From positions 62,001 through 126,000 of the forward strand of contig NZ_DASSAB010000030.1 of the NCBI RefSeq assembly GCF_035685805.1: 64,000 nt of DNA. The letters run 5' to 3'. A program made the translations under genes and the position numbers. The notes under the pieces were generated by a model, which had not been told where the DNA came from, searched no databases, and saw only the letters and a list, made by a program, of their open reading frames with translations. This DNA is from Dyella_A sp035685805. GTDB lineage: Bacteria; Pseudomonadota; Gammaproteobacteria; Xanthomonadales; Rhodanobacteraceae. Each line of letters starts with the position of its first letter. Within the stretch, counting starts at the first letter, position 1. Shown one piece after another: positions 51,236-58,731 of the stretch.

Positions 51236-52093
51236 TCAGCCCTTGCTGCGGAACGCCTGCTCCAGCAGGGCCGGCGGGAAGCCCGCACCGGCCTCGCCTT
51301 CCTCGGCGTAGCGGTACAGCGCCGCGGCATAGATGCCCTGCAGCGAGGACTGCACCAGCGCCAGCGTGACGAAGCCCAGCACCACGACGCCGATCGCCGT
51401 CACCACGGCCGCGATGGAGTGCGTGGAGAACGCCCCGCCCACCAGCACGACCGACACCAGCACGAAAACGAAGCCGATCACGCCGAAAACCACGCTCAGC
51501 CCGGCGTTGCCGATCAGGTTCTCGCCCCAGGTGCGGCGCAGCAGTTCGACCGAGCGCTGCACCGCGTCCACCGGGCCCACGCCCTCGCTGGCCAGTACCG
51601 GCACCACCAGGAAGGTGGCCACGGTCCAAGCCAACCCGATCAGGCCCACCACGAACCGGCCGATCAGCCCCAGCCGCTCCTGCACCATGCGCAGCAGCAG
51701 GCCGACGGTGGCGGCGATCAGCGCGTACCCGAGGATCGCGCCGAAGCGCGAACGAGCCAGCGCGAGGCCGTCGCTCACACCGGCCTGCTCGCCGCGCAGG
51801 CGCTTGAGCGCCACACCGGCCAGCGCAGTGTTGAAGAAGAAGATCACGGCGTACTGCACGAGGTAGAAGAAGAACAGCAGCGTCCACGACGCCGTCGACA
51901 GCCCGTGCTGGTAATGCACGCCCAGCCGCTCGCCCTCGAGCGTCATCGCCGCCACCGGAATCAGGAAGCTGGCCATCACCACCAGACTGCATACGCCCGA
52001 CAGCAGCGGAAACACCAGCAGCGACTTGTCCGAGCGCAACACCTCGGCGCTCGCCTTCATCAACGCCCAGCTGCGCGAAAACTTTCCTGCCAT
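51236..52093 (-). CDS. DUF6159-like integral membrane protein
   Basis: The 285-residue protein has about six hydrophobic segments, the first at SLLVFPLLSGVCSLVVMASFL (about residues 25-46). Its N-terminus (MAGKFSRSWALMKASAEVLRSDKSLLVFP) and VLASEGVGPVDAVQRSVELLRRTWGENLIGNAGL stretch match the family I know as DUF6159, related to YciC/GlpQ-like membrane domains. Function is unknown. It stands between the LprI-domain gene (convergent) and folK (upstream on the same strand, 90 bp). Confidence 0.75.
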   Translation of the reverse strand: MAGKFSRSWALMKASAEVLRSDKSLLVFPLLSGVCSLVVMASFLIPVAAMTLEGERLGVHYQHGLSTASWTLLFFFYLVQYAVIFFFNTALAGVALKRLRGEQAGVSDGLALARSRFGAILGYALIAATVGLLLRMVQERLGLIGRFVVGLIGLAWTVATFLVVPVLASEGVGPVDAVQRSVELLRRTWGENLIGNAGLSVVFGVIGFVFVLVSVVLVGGAFSTHSIAAVVTAIGVVVLGFVTLALVQSSLQGIYAAALYRYAEEGEAGAGFPPALLEQAFRSKG

Positions 52094-52183
52094 GCCACGT
52101 CCTCCCCTGTTGAGGCGCTCGTTTTAGCACTCGCCGGCGTGTCGGCGCATGGGCCGGGCGGGACGTGGCGATGCGCGACGCCG

Positions 52184-52693
52184 TCAGGCGTAGGCGGGTG
52201 AGCGCGGGTCCAGCCACGGCTCCACCGTCATCGGCTCGCGTTGTGCGGGAAACGCCGCCCACAGGGCGGCCATGCTGTGGCCCGACACTGGGTGGGTGAA
52301 GCCTGGAGCAATGTCGGCAATGGGCCTGAGCACGAACGCATGCATCAACTCGTCGCGCGGAATCTGCAGGTGCCCGGGGCCCTCGGTCACGAGGTCGTCG
52401 TAGAACACGATGTCGATATCCAGCGTGCGATCCGAATAGCGCGGCACGTCGCGGCGGCGACCCTGGCGATCTTCCAGCGCATGCAGCCAGTCGTTGAGTT
52501 CGTGCGGGGTCAGCTCGGTCTGCAGGCCGACGGCGAGATTGACGAAATCGGCGCCGTCGAAACCCACCGCCACGGTGCGGTAGGCCGGCGATACCTGCAA
52601 CGGGCCGAAGCGGGCGCGCAACGCGTCCAGCGCGGCCAGAAGATGCTGCTGTGGCTCCACGTTGGAGCCGAGGCTCAGATAGACCCGTGCCAT
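52184..52693 (-). CDS. folK: 2-amino-4-hydroxy-6-hydroxymethyldihydropteridine pyrophosphokinase
   Basis: Starting at MARVYLSLGSNVEPQQHL (52693), the product is 169 residues. It transfers pyrophosphate from ATP to 6-hydroxymethyl-dihydropterin in folate synthesis. Conserved features are GSN near the start, SPAYRTVAVGFDGADFVNLAVGLQT, the Asp pair in DRTLDIDIVFYDD that binds Mg, and IPRDELMHAFVLRPIADIAP. It lies 4 bp after the MscS-family gene on the same strand. An upstream ATG at 52729 overlaps that gene and is less likely. Confidence 0.92.
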   Translation of the reverse strand: MARVYLSLGSNVEPQQHLLAALDALRARFGPLQVSPAYRTVAVGFDGADFVNLAVGLQTELTPHELNDWLHALEDRQGRRRDVPRYSDRTLDIDIVFYDDLVTEGPGHLQIPRDELMHAFVLRPIADIAPGFTHPVSGHSMAALWAAFPAQREPMTVEPWLDPRSPAYA

Positions 52694-52697
52694 GCGG

Positions 52698-53975
52698 TTA
52701 TTCACCCTTGCGCGCTGGCGCGGCGTCATCGCCAGCCGGTGCGACGGCCCGCTCCAGCCCGGCGAGCCCCGCGCGCACGTCGCGACCGGACGGCTGCTGG
52801 AACAGCGCCAGCCCGAACTCCGGCAGCAGCGCGATCAGGTGATCGAAGATGTCGCTCTGGATGGTTTCGTATTCGGCCCACACAGTGGTCGCCGTGAAGC
52901 AGTAGAGCTCCAGCGGGATGCCCTGCGCATCGCTGGGCAACTGCCGCACCATGCAGGTCATTTCGCGGTGGATGCGCGGATGCTCGTGCAGGTAGGCGCT
53001 GACATATGCGCGGAATGTGCCGAGGTTGGTCAGCCGCCGGCGATTGACCATCTGCTCGCCCGCCTCGCCCAGGCTGCGGTTCCAGTCCAGCAACTCGGTG
53101 TGCTTGGTGCCCAGGTACTCCCGGAGCAATCGGAACCGGCCCAGCCGTTCGATTTCATCGGCATCGAGGAAGTGCGCGGTGGAGGCGTCCAGCAGCAGCG
53201 CCCGCTTGATCCGGCGCCCACCGGATTCGGACATGCCGCGCCAGTTCTGGTAGCTCTCGGAGATCAGCTTCCAGGTGGGAATGGTGACGATGGTGCGATC
53301 GAAGTTGCGCACTTTCACCGTGTACAGCGTGATGTCGATGACGTCGCCGTCGGCGCCCGCCCCGGGCATGGTGATCCAGTCGCCCACCCGCAGCATGTCG
53401 TTGGAGGAGAGCTGGATGCCGGCGACGAAGCCCAGGATGGTGTCCTTGAACACCAGGATAAGCACCGCCGACATCGCGCCCAGGCCGGACAGCAGCAGGC
53501 CGATGCGCTTGTCGGTCACGGCGCCGATGATCACCAGCGCAGCCACGATGAACAGCACCAGCTTGACCAGCTGCATCAGGCCCTTGATCGGGCGCTGCGC
53601 GCCGGTGGGCGTGGCGCGGTACATCGCTTCCATCGCCGAGAGCGCCGCGCTGATCGCCATCACCAGGAAGAACACCATCAGCCCGAGCGCGATATTGCTG
53701 ACCAGCTGCCGCGTGAGATCCGGCAGCCCGGGCACCAGCGCCACGCCGAACTGCACCACCACCGTCGGCACGATGCGCGCCAGCCAGCGGAACACGCCGA
53801 AGCGGAACAGCTCGTCGTCCCAGCGCCAGGTGGTGCGGCGGACCATGCCGCGTACCACCCGGAACACCACGAAGTGAGTGACCACGCCGGCCAGCCACGC
53901 CACCAGCAGCAACAGCAAGGTGCCGATCAGGGTGTGCATCCACGGCTCGTGCAACAGTTGCGGTAGCGAATCCAT
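52698..53975 (-). CDS. MscS-family mechanosensitive channel (YbdG-like)
   Basis: The 425-residue protein has four to five membrane segments. The pore helix and MscS fold begin at about residue 150 (RIGLLLSGLGAMSAVLILVFKDTILGFVAGIQLSSNDMLRVGDWI), followed by the TLYTVKVRNFDRTIVTIPTWKLI beta domain and a long cytoplasmic C-terminus. Its length and the SESYQNWRGMSESGGRRIKR stretch fit the YbdG (miniconductance) branch. It opens under membrane tension to release solutes. It lies between folB and folK on the same strand, splitting the two folate genes. Confidence 0.9.
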   Translation of the reverse strand: MDSLPQLLHEPWMHTLIGTLLLLLVAWLAGVVTHFVVFRVVRGMVRRTTWRWDDELFRFGVFRWLARIVPTVVVQFGVALVPGLPDLTRQLVSNIALGLMVFFLVMAISAALSAMEAMYRATPTGAQRPIKGLMQLVKLVLFIVAALVIIGAVTDKRIGLLLSGLGAMSAVLILVFKDTILGFVAGIQLSSNDMLRVGDWITMPGAGADGDVIDITLYTVKVRNFDRTIVTIPTWKLISESYQNWRGMSESGGRRIKRALLLDASTAHFLDADEIERLGRFRLLREYLGTKHTELLDWNRSLGEAGEQMVNRRRLTNLGTFRAYVSAYLHEHPRIHREMTCMVRQLPSDAQGIPLELYCFTATTVWAEYETIQSDIFDHLIALLPEFGLALFQQPSGRDVRAGLAGLERAVAPAGDDAAPARKGE

Positions 53976-54095
53976 GATGCGGTGACATCCTCCATCGGCC
54001 GGCCGGGCGATGGCCGGTCGGCAGTTCGGTAGAAGCACGGGCGCGCGGTATGGCGGTGCGCCGCGATGATGACCGCTGATGGTAACGCGGCTGCG

Positions 54096-54455
54096 CTAGT
54101 CCGGCCGAACGCCGCGTTCGATCCGCACGCCGACCGACTTGGCCCCGCGCACCGCCCCGGGCTTGGAGAGCTTGAGCCGCACCCAGCTCACCGCGAACTC
54201 CTCGCGGATGATCGCGGCGCAGCGTTCGGCCAGCGTCTCCACCAGCCCGAAGCTGGACTCGCCGACGTAGGCCATCAGCCGCTTGGAGACATCCTTGTAG
54301 TTCAGCGTGTCGGCGATGTCGTCGCTGGCGGCTGGCCGCGTATTGTCGAAGGCCATCTCGATGTCGAACGACAGCGTCTGGCGCACGCGGCGCTCCCAGT
54401 CGTAGATGCCGATGACGGTGTCGATGCGCAGATCTTCGATAAAGACGATATCCAT
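54096..54455 (-). CDS. folB: Dihydroneopterin aldolase
   Basis: The 119-residue enzyme starts at MDIVFIEDLRIDTVIGIYDWER, the characteristic beginning of FolB with the catalytic Glu/Tyr region. It contains the conserved substrate-binding Glu in SSFGLVETLAERCA and the Lys in VRLKLSKPGAVRGAKSVGV. It cleaves dihydroneopterin to hydroxymethyl-dihydropterin, the substrate of FolK. A longer frame upstream overlaps tsaD and is rejected. The gap to the upstream tsaD contains a REPIN-like element. Confidence 0.93.
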   Translation of the reverse strand: MDIVFIEDLRIDTVIGIYDWERRVRQTLSFDIEMAFDNTRPAASDDIADTLNYKDVSKRLMAYVGESSFGLVETLAERCAAIIREEFAVSWVRLKLSKPGAVRGAKSVGVRIERGVRPD

Positions 54456-54507
54456 CGCGCAAGGGTCAGGCACTGTGCGCGGCGACGCAAGCGCCGAGCT
54501 GTCGCAG

Positions 54508-54594
54508 CGCAGGTGCCCGCTCGCGGACGATGCATTTGGCTTTGGCGTCTGTCGGATCAGAGCGAAGAGCATCGCCCGCAAGCGTGCTCCTACG
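54508..54594. repeat. REPIN-like inverted pair of 26-bp REP units
   Basis: The 26-bp unit GCATCGCCCGCAAGCGTGCT+CCTACG at 54569-54594 matches the reverse complement of 54508-54533 at 21 of 26 positions, with 35 bp between. The CGCCCGCAAGC..GCTCCTAC core is the typical REP form seen in Pseudomonas and xanthomonads. The second unit runs over the tsaD stop codon (54590-54592). No RAYT transposase is in the window. Confidence 0.6.
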
Positions 54595-55627
54595 ATGCCG
54601 GCGGCAGGCTTTCCAGGTCCCAGCGCGGAAACACCTGCACGGTGGCGTCCTGATGCTGCCCATGGGCCAGCCGGATCGCCCCGGCCAGCGCGATCATCGC
54701 GCCGTTGTCGGTGCAGAAATCCAGCCGCGGGAAATAGGTGCGAAAGCCGTCCTGCTTGCCCGCGTCCGCCAGCCGGGCGCGCAGATGCCGGTTGGCGCCG
54801 ACGCCGCCGGCAATCACCAGCCGGCTGGCGCCGCTGGCCTCCAGCGCGCGACGGCACTTGATTACCAGGGTGTCGACGATGGCCTCCTGGAATGCCCGGG
54901 CGATGTCGGCACGGGTCGTGTCGCTCTGGTCGCTGCCCTGCCAGGCCAGCAGCACCTGGGTCTTCAGGCCGGAAAAGCTGAAATCGAGGCCGGGACGGTC
55001 GGTCATCGGGCGGGAAAAACGGAACGCGCCGGGTGTCCCTGACTCGGCCAGCGCCGCCAGCGCCGGACCGCCGGGATACGGCAGCCCCATCAGCTTGGCG
55101 GTCTTGTCGAACGCTTCGCCGGCGGCGTCGTCCAGCGTGTCACCCAGGATCCGGTAGTCGCCAATCGCCGCGACCTCCACCAGCATCGAATGCCCGCCGG
55201 AGACCAGCAGCGCCACGAACGGCGGCTCGGGCGGGTCCGCCTCCAGCAGCGGCGCCAGCAGGTGACCTTCCATGTGGTGCACGCCGATCGCCGGCGCGCC
55301 CAGCGCCCACGCCATCGCGCGGGCGGCCGAGGCGCCGACCAGCAGGGCGCCGGCAAGGCCCGGACCGGCGGTATAAGCCACTCCGCCCAGTTCCCCGGGG
55401 GTCAGCCCGGCCTTGGCCAGCGTCTCGCGCACCAGCGGCAGCAGCTTGCGCACATGGTCGCGACTGGCCAGCTCCGGCACCACCCCGCCGTACTCCGCGT
55501 GCAGCGCGATCTGGCTGTACAGCGTGTGTGCCAGCAGGCCCTCGCCGGGTGCGCGCGGATCCCAGCGCAGCACCGCCACGCCGGTTTCGTCGCAGGAGGT
55601 CTCGATGCCGAGGACCGGCCCGGTCAC
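54590..55627 (-). CDS. tsaD: tRNA N6-adenosine threonylcarbamoyltransferase TsaD
   Basis: With the GTG at 55627 the product is 345 residues, the usual length. It puts threonylcarbamoyl on A37 of tRNAs reading ANN codons, together with TsaB/C/E. Motifs present are VLGIETSCDETGVAV, the metal-binding HHMEGH, LLVSGGHSMLVEV, the KTAKLMGLPYPGG loop, GGVGANRHLR and FCTDNGAMIA. The frame opens as far as a GTG at 55669, but that overlaps the divergent rpsU promoter (55648-55677) and lacks a Shine-Dalgarno; the start is uncertain within 45 bp. It is divergent from rpsU, as in E. coli. Confidence 0.94.
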   Translation of the reverse strand: MTGPVLGIETSCDETGVAVLRWDPRAPGEGLLAHTLYSQIALHAEYGGVVPELASRDHVRKLLPLVRETLAKAGLTPGELGGVAYTAGPGLAGALLVGASAARAMAWALGAPAIGVHHMEGHLLAPLLEADPPEPPFVALLVSGGHSMLVEVAAIGDYRILGDTLDDAAGEAFDKTAKLMGLPYPGGPALAALAESGTPGAFRFSRPMTDRPGLDFSFSGLKTQVLLAWQGSDQSDTTRADIARAFQEAIVDTLVIKCRRALEASGASRLVIAGGVGANRHLRARLADAGKQDGFRTYFPRLDFCTDNGAMIALAGAIRLAHGQHQDATVQVFPRWDLESLPPAS

Positions 55628-55647
55628 GGCGGGCACCCGCGGGGCCT

Positions 55648-55677
55648 TTGAAAATTCTGTATTACCCACGTTATACT
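55648..55677 (+). promoter_or_regulatory. Sigma-70 promoter of rpsU
   Basis: TTGAAA (55648-55653), 18 bp, TATACT (55672-55677), in an AT-rich pocket. Each hexamer matches 5 of 6. The predicted start is about 40 nt before the rpsU ATG. Confidence 0.7.
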
Positions 55678-55723
55678 TCGCGGCTCGCCCGATTCGACGG
55701 GCAGATTACCACCCGGAGATTCC

Positions 55724-55939
55724 ATGCCCAACGTAAAAGTTCGCGAGAACGAGCCGTTCGAGCTTGCTCTGCGCCGTTTCAAGCGTACCTGCGAGAAGGC
55801 CGGTGTGCTTGCCGAAACCCGCAAGCGCGAGTTCTATGAAAAGCCCACCCAGGAGCGCAAGCGCAAGCGCGCTGCCGCCGTGAAGCGTCACCTGCGTCGT
55901 CTGTCGCGCGACACCACGCGCCGCACCCGCCTGTACTGA
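55724..55939 (+). CDS. rpsU: 30S ribosomal protein S21
   Basis: The 71-residue S21 (MPNVKVRENEPFELALRRFKR..) is exact in length and has the basic C-terminal RKRKRAAAVKRHLRRL helix. It binds the 16S 3' end region during initiation. The GGAG Shine-Dalgarno lies just upstream. In E. coli rpsU leads the rpsU-dnaG-rpoD operon; here it is followed by yqeY and hairpins, and dnaG is 2.8 kb away. Confidence 0.97.
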   Translation: MPNVKVRENEPFELALRRFKRTCEKAGVLAETRKREFYEKPTQERKRKRAAAVKRHLRRLSRDTTRRTRLY

Positions 55940-55945
55940 GTCCGA

Positions 55946-55991
55946 GCATCCGCCTCGCGCGGATGCCCGGATCCCGACGCCACGGCGTCGG
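55946..55991 (+). other. Two hairpins downstream of rpsU
   Basis: GCATCCGC (55946-55953) pairs with GCGGATGC (55959-55966), and CCGACGCC (55974-55981) with GGCGTCGG (55984-55991; a loop of only two bases). No T-run follows. They could reduce read-through or protect the rpsU mRNA end, since rpsU needs more expression than the genes after it. Confidence 0.4.
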
Positions 55992-56121
55992 ACTGGCCGC
56001 TGGCGCGTTCAACCGCCGCCACAGCCACGCGCCTCAAGCACTGGCCGACGCTGCCTCGCGCAGCGGCGGCCTTTGTGCTTTCTGCCTTTGGCAACCCCTT
56101 CCCGCCACGGAGTCATGAGCC

Positions 56122-56568
56122 ATGTCCACCAAGCAGCAGCTGACCGACGACATGAAGGCCGCCATGCGCGCCGGCGACAAGCACCGGCTGGGCGTGATCC
56201 GGCTGATGCTGGCCGCGGTCAAGCAGCGCGAGGTGGACGAACGCATCGAGCTGGACGAAGCCCAGGTGCTGACGGCACTGGAAAAGATGCTCAAGCAGCG
56301 CAAGGACTCCATCAGCCAGTACGTGGCAGCCGGTCGCGAGGACCTGGCCGACGTCGAGCGCGCCGAGATGGTGGTGATCGAGGCCTACCTGCCAGCGAAG
56401 CTGGACGAGGCCGAGCTGGACGCGCTGATCGATGCCGCGATCGCCGAGACCGGCGCCAGCTCCGCCCGTGACATGGGCAAGGTGGTGGCCGCGGTGAAGG
56501 CCGCCGCCGCGGGCCGCGCCGACATGGGCGTGGCATCGGCCCGCATCAAGAGCCGCCTCAACGGCTGA
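56122..56568 (+). CDS. yqeY: GatB/YqeY domain protein
   Basis: The 148-residue protein (MSTKQQLTDDMKAAMRAGDKHRLGVIRLMLAAVKQREVDE..) is a standalone YqeY domain, related to the tail of GatB that contacts tRNA. It has the YLPAKLDEAELDALID and MGKVVAAVKAAAAGRADMGVASARIKSRL segments. The molecular role is not settled. It is typically found next to rpsU and dnaG in Proteobacteria. It ends at a hairpin terminator. Confidence 0.92.
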   Translation: MSTKQQLTDDMKAAMRAGDKHRLGVIRLMLAAVKQREVDERIELDEAQVLTALEKMLKQRKDSISQYVAAGREDLADVERAEMVVIEAYLPAKLDEAELDALIDAAIAETGASSARDMGKVVAAVKAAAAGRADMGVASARIKSRLNG

Positions 56569-56581
56569 GCCCGCGTGCTGC

Positions 56582-56604
56582 AACCGTGCTCATGCACGGT
56601 TTTC
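56582..56604 (+). terminator. Terminator after yqeY
   Basis: AACCGTGC (56582-56589), TCAT loop, GCACGGTT (56594-56601), then TTC. An 8-bp stem with a short U-run 14 bp past the yqeY stop. It probably separates rpsU-yqeY from the DUF1328 gene. Confidence 0.6.
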
Positions 56605-56680
56605 ACACGCCACTGCGTAGGCTATTGCGGCTAGATTCCGCGTCGCCTGACAGGGCGGCGACCAACGCAGGGAGTGTCAC

Positions 56681-56851
56681 ATGCTCAAGTGGGCCATCAT
56701 CTTCGCCATCATTTCGCTGGTCACCGGCCTGCTCGGTTTCCGCGGCGTGTCCGGTGCTGCAGCCACCATCGCCAAGGTGCTGTTCGCAATCTTCGTGATC
56801 CTGTTCCTGATCGCCGTGCTTGCGGTGGTTGGCGTGTTCCACCTGTTCTGA
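56681..56851 (+). CDS. DUF1328 (YtjA-like) small membrane protein
   Basis: The ATG at 56681, with GGAG at 56670-56673, opens a 56-residue frame: MLKWAIIFAIISLVTGLLGF, then GVSGAAATIAKVLFAIFVIL and a hydrophobic C-terminus ending GVFHLF. This is the DUF1328/YtjA pattern: two membrane helices around a small Gly/Ala loop. These proteins are common and often stress-induced. A TAGATT at 56632-56637 may be its -10. It ends at a bidirectional terminator. Confidence 0.85.
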   Translation: MLKWAIIFAIISLVTGLLGFRGVSGAAATIAKVLFAIFVILFLIAVLAVVGVFHLF

Positions 56852-56878
56852 CGACCGGCCCCGGCCTCGACAAAGAAC

Positions 56879-56900
56879 AAGGCGCCTTCGGGCGCCTTTT
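56879..56900. terminator. Bidirectional terminator between DUF1328 and S41 peptidase genes
   Basis: AAGGCGCC-TTCG-GGCGCCTT (56879-56898) followed by TTCTTTT. A stable UUCG tetraloop hairpin with T-run to the right and an A-rich stretch to the left (CAAAGAACAA). Confidence 0.88.
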
Positions 56901-56921
56901 CTTTTGCTTCTGGCGCTGCGT

Positions 56922-58670
56922 TCATCGCCCGACATGGGCCCGTAGGACTGCAGCGGCGCGCTCGACCACCGGATCACGGCCCGCACGAATATCACCAATG
57001 GTGGGCGCCACCCGCAGGTTTGGCACGATCCCCTGCCCGACGAACTCGGTCCCGTCGGGCCAAGTGTCGCGCTTTGCGCAGATCCGCGCGTGCCCGCCCC
57101 CCGGCAGCTCGAACTGAAGCGGCTGGCCGGTGCTGCCACCGGTGGTCTCGCCGATCAACAGACCGCGCTTCATCAGCTTGAACGAAACCACGAAGTCCTC
57201 GCCGGCGGAGAACGTTCGCGGCCCGGCCAGCACGGCCACCGGGCCCCGGAAATGGGCCTCATGCGGCTTCTCGAACGGCCTCGACGCCAGGGTCCGCCAG
57301 GCGACATAGGAGCCGTTCCAGGCGCGGAATACGGGGACGTACTCGAGCGAACGGCGCGCCTCCTCCTGGATTGGCTGGTCGGAGAGGTAGGAGAGAATAT
57401 CCAGGCCGTAGGAGGCAGAGCCTCCGCCGTTGTGCCTTACATCAAGGATCAGGCCCTTCGAGGCGAGAATCCGAGGCAGGTGCTCGGCGAATGCCCGTGG
57501 CCCGGCGTCGTCTTCGAACTCGTTGACGGCAAGGTATGCGATGCCGCCGGGCAGCATGCGCCATTCCACCTTCGGCCGGATGCGGACAGCGGCGTCTGGC
57601 TCACGCGAGAGATCCACCGCATAGGTCGTTCCATCGCCGTGCCGCATCTCCAGCCGGACGGGCTCACGGTGGTCACCGTCGAGCAACTGGTAGTCGTACA
57701 TCCGCACGTGGCGGTCCTGCGAAGTGGAGCTGCTGACGTAGGGCGCGACGTGTTGGCGGGCATACTGCCGCACCGGCTGGCCGTCCACTTCGAGCAGCTC
57801 GTCACCCACCCGGATGCCCTTGGCTTCCATCGCTGGACTGCCCACCCAGGTCACGGCTACCTGCCCACCATCGAGCAGGGTCGTGCGTATCGGCGGCTGG
57901 GCTAAGAACTCGTCGGCGATTGCGTCCGGCGGATCGATGTCGGTGTGGCCATCGTGCAGCAGCGGAGCAAAGCGCATCATCACGTCGTAATAGTCGTGCA
58001 GCGTCCTGGCAGCGATCACCCGGGGCAGGAAATCCAGATAAGCCTGGCTCCAATCCAGCTCCGGGACCTGGTCGAAATAGACGAAGTTGTAGCGAGCCTC
58101 CGACCAGAACAGCGACAGCCCGGCCACGCGCTGGGCCTCGGTCAGGCCGGAGGCGGGCAGCGGCATCAGCGCAGCAGCCTTCCAGCGTCGGTCGATCCGG
58201 CGCAGGTCAGCGATCAGCGTCTGGAAGCGCCGCTCGCCCTGTAGCAGCTTCAGGGCAGGGTCCTTGAGCAGGAAATCAGCGTAGTCCGCATACAAGCGCC
58301 GCCCGCGCAGTCGCTCCAGAGCATCCAGTGCTGCAGCATGGTCACCCAACAGAACCTCGGCGGCCGCCTGGCGACGCACCGCGTCGAAACGACGCTCCTC
58401 CGCACGATCGAGCAGCTCCGCGTCGTCCTGCAGACCAGCCTCCAGCGCGTCCAGCGCATCTTGCGACTGCAAGACCAACCGGAGCGCCTTGCGCGCATCG
58501 TCGCTGGACGGCGCGCGTTCCTGCTGCGGATGGAGAAGCCGGTAGGCCCCGTTGTTCAGATCCTGCACGTGTGCGTAGCGTTGGGCGGGTGTCTCGGCGG
58601 CTTCCTGTGCCCGCACGCCCCCGACCAACCCCATCAGCATGAATCCACCGATCAGCCAGCGTCCCTGCAT
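56922..58670 (-). CDS. S41 family C-terminal-processing-like peptidase with PDZ domain
   Basis: From the ATG at 58670, preceded by GAGGGG, the product is 582 residues. It has a signal peptide (..GGVRA/QE), a helical N-terminal half, then a PDZ-like domain (VTWVGSPAMEAKGIRVGDELLEVDGQPV). The S41 catalytic domain has the nucleophile Ser near residue 487 in AGPRTFSAGEDFVVSFK, and GLILDVRHNGGGSASYG. It is a secreted or periplasmic protease. It sits on the opposite strand between yqeY-DUF1328 and dnaG and so interrupts the rpsU-dnaG cluster. Confidence 0.86.
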   Translation of the reverse strand: MQGRWLIGGFMLMGLVGGVRAQEAAETPAQRYAHVQDLNNGAYRLLHPQQERAPSSDDARKALRLVLQSQDALDALEAGLQDDAELLDRAEERRFDAVRRQAAAEVLLGDHAAALDALERLRGRRLYADYADFLLKDPALKLLQGERRFQTLIADLRRIDRRWKAAALMPLPASGLTEAQRVAGLSLFWSEARYNFVYFDQVPELDWSQAYLDFLPRVIAARTLHDYYDVMMRFAPLLHDGHTDIDPPDAIADEFLAQPPIRTTLLDGGQVAVTWVGSPAMEAKGIRVGDELLEVDGQPVRQYARQHVAPYVSSSTSQDRHVRMYDYQLLDGDHREPVRLEMRHGDGTTYAVDLSREPDAAVRIRPKVEWRMLPGGIAYLAVNEFEDDAGPRAFAEHLPRILASKGLILDVRHNGGGSASYGLDILSYLSDQPIQEEARRSLEYVPVFRAWNGSYVAWRTLASRPFEKPHEAHFRGPVAVLAGPRTFSAGEDFVVSFKLMKRGLLIGETTGGSTGQPLQFELPGGGHARICAKRDTWPDGTEFVGQGIVPNLRVAPTIGDIRAGRDPVVERAAAVLRAHVGR

Positions 58671-58731
58671 CACTATCCCCTCGCTCCCTCCGGCGGCCAT
58701 CCGCCCTTCCAGCGGCTAGACTAGCAAGCCC

